Source: CAWHJB01 sp963698715
GTDB lineage: Bacteria; Chloroflexota; Anaerolineae; Anaerolineales; UBA4823
Assembly (NCBI GenBank): GCA_963698715.1
Contig: CAVORW010000002.1
Span: forward strand, 372,001 to 436,000
DNA: 64,000 nt
Direction of reading: 5' to 3'
Shown here one piece after another: positions 63,753 to 64,000 of this stretch. The notes beneath the pieces were generated by a model that was not told the DNA's origin, made no database searches, and was given only the letters and a program-made list of their open reading frames with translations. The position numbers and the translations under genes were made by a program. Position 1 is the stretch's first letter. Each line of letters opens with the position of its first letter.

Positions 63753-64000
63753 ATGGTAGATATCGAATGGGACGTTTATGAGGCAGTCAAGCAGTTTGCC
63801 CGGCTGGCACATCACTTTTCCGAAGGCGATTTAGAAAAGCCCTGGGCCTGGCAAGATTACGATGATGGTGTGCGGCATGCATTCTTTCGGACATATGAAG
63901 AGTTAAGAGAGCGGGCTGCTTTGGAAGCGAGTAAACGGGTTCAGCAGAGCAATACGCCCAGTGCTGCTCTGTGGATGCTGACCCAATACCACACTGGTTT
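63753..64000 (+). CDS. Partial gene at window edge, function unknown
   Basis: An ATG six bases after GGAGG opens a frame that remains open to the last base, giving about 82 residues (beginning MVDIEWDVYEAVKQF). The sequence is acidic and helical with many aromatic residues (HFSEGDLEKPWAWQDYDDG). I do not recognise a family from this fragment. Confidence 0.65.
   Translation, partial: MVDIEWDVYEAVKQFARLAHHFSEGDLEKPWAWQDYDDGVRHAFFRTYEELRERAALEASKRVQQSNTPSAALWMLTQYHTG

Noticed and set aside
1..64000. tRNA or rRNA genes
   Set aside because: I looked for T-arm GTTCRAATC-type sequences and rRNA-like stretches and found no candidate with a matching acceptor stem; a covariance-model search would settle it.

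Overview
The window looks like a chromosomal segment of a Chloroflexota bacterium, most likely an Anaerolineae lineage. This is inferred from gene content and is not proven: there is no rRNA or other marker gene here. The pointers are ribonuclease J, a NurA-HerA pair with an accessory protein, many STAND ATPases and TPR proteins, a CHAT/subtilase/sigma-factor cluster, and 7TM-GAF-SpoIIE type signalling proteins. Base composition is moderately GC-rich. I found no tRNA, rRNA or CRISPR array.

Layout. Bases 1-6132 (minus) hold two paralogous STAND NTPases; the downstream one is frameshifted and leaves the window, the upstream one carries a LysM-like segment. Bases 6728-9974 (plus) hold a 4Fe-4S protein and a trimethylamine-dehydrogenase-like flavoprotein. 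Bases 10169-12784 are a decayed AlgJ/AlgI-like O-acetylation pair with in-frame stops. Then come RNase J (minus), a Cys-rich protein (minus), a dienelactone-hydrolase-like lipoprotein (plus) and a frameshifted HTH-STAND-TPR regulator (minus). Bases 20191-25147 (plus) hold a MerA/Lpd-like flavoprotein followed by a partner-switching module (membrane sensor, GAF-SpoIIE phosphatase, degenerate RsbW-like protein, STAS antagonist), closed by a strong terminator.

Bases 25252-26972 are a nested mobile region: an ISKra4-like insertion sequence inside the end hairpin of an older IS200/IS605-like remnant. Two 98-99 bp MITEs (6177-6275 and 58833-58930) have the same ends as this IS and the same 10-bp target duplications. 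Bases 27243-33082 (plus) form a glycan/glycolipid cluster (epimerase, GT2, DUF2064, GT-C mannosyltransferase-like, DoxX, processive GT2). Single genes follow: transglutaminase-like, alpha/beta hydrolase lipoprotein, DUF5995, UGT-type glycosyltransferase. Next is rsgA-RNHCP behind an unusual leader that has its own promoter, a 22-codon ORF and two terminator-like hairpins, then an FHA-FHA-LCAT lipase paired with a transmembrane Ser/Thr kinase-TPR protein.

The most interesting block is 46197-55492 (minus): sigma factor, zinc-finger anti-sigma-like protein, TPR-CHAT caspase-like protease, membrane-anchored subtilisin-like protease with a four-fold PFEAEGS linker, and a 757-residue protein with a duplicated unrecognised domain. 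It could be a sigma-controlled two-protease signalling or defence module. The right end has ribokinase, a SWIM mini-protein, a phage-holin-like membrane protein, a GNAT acetyltransferase, NurA-(HAS-barrel-like)-HerA, an aldo/keto reductase and a partial gene at the edge.
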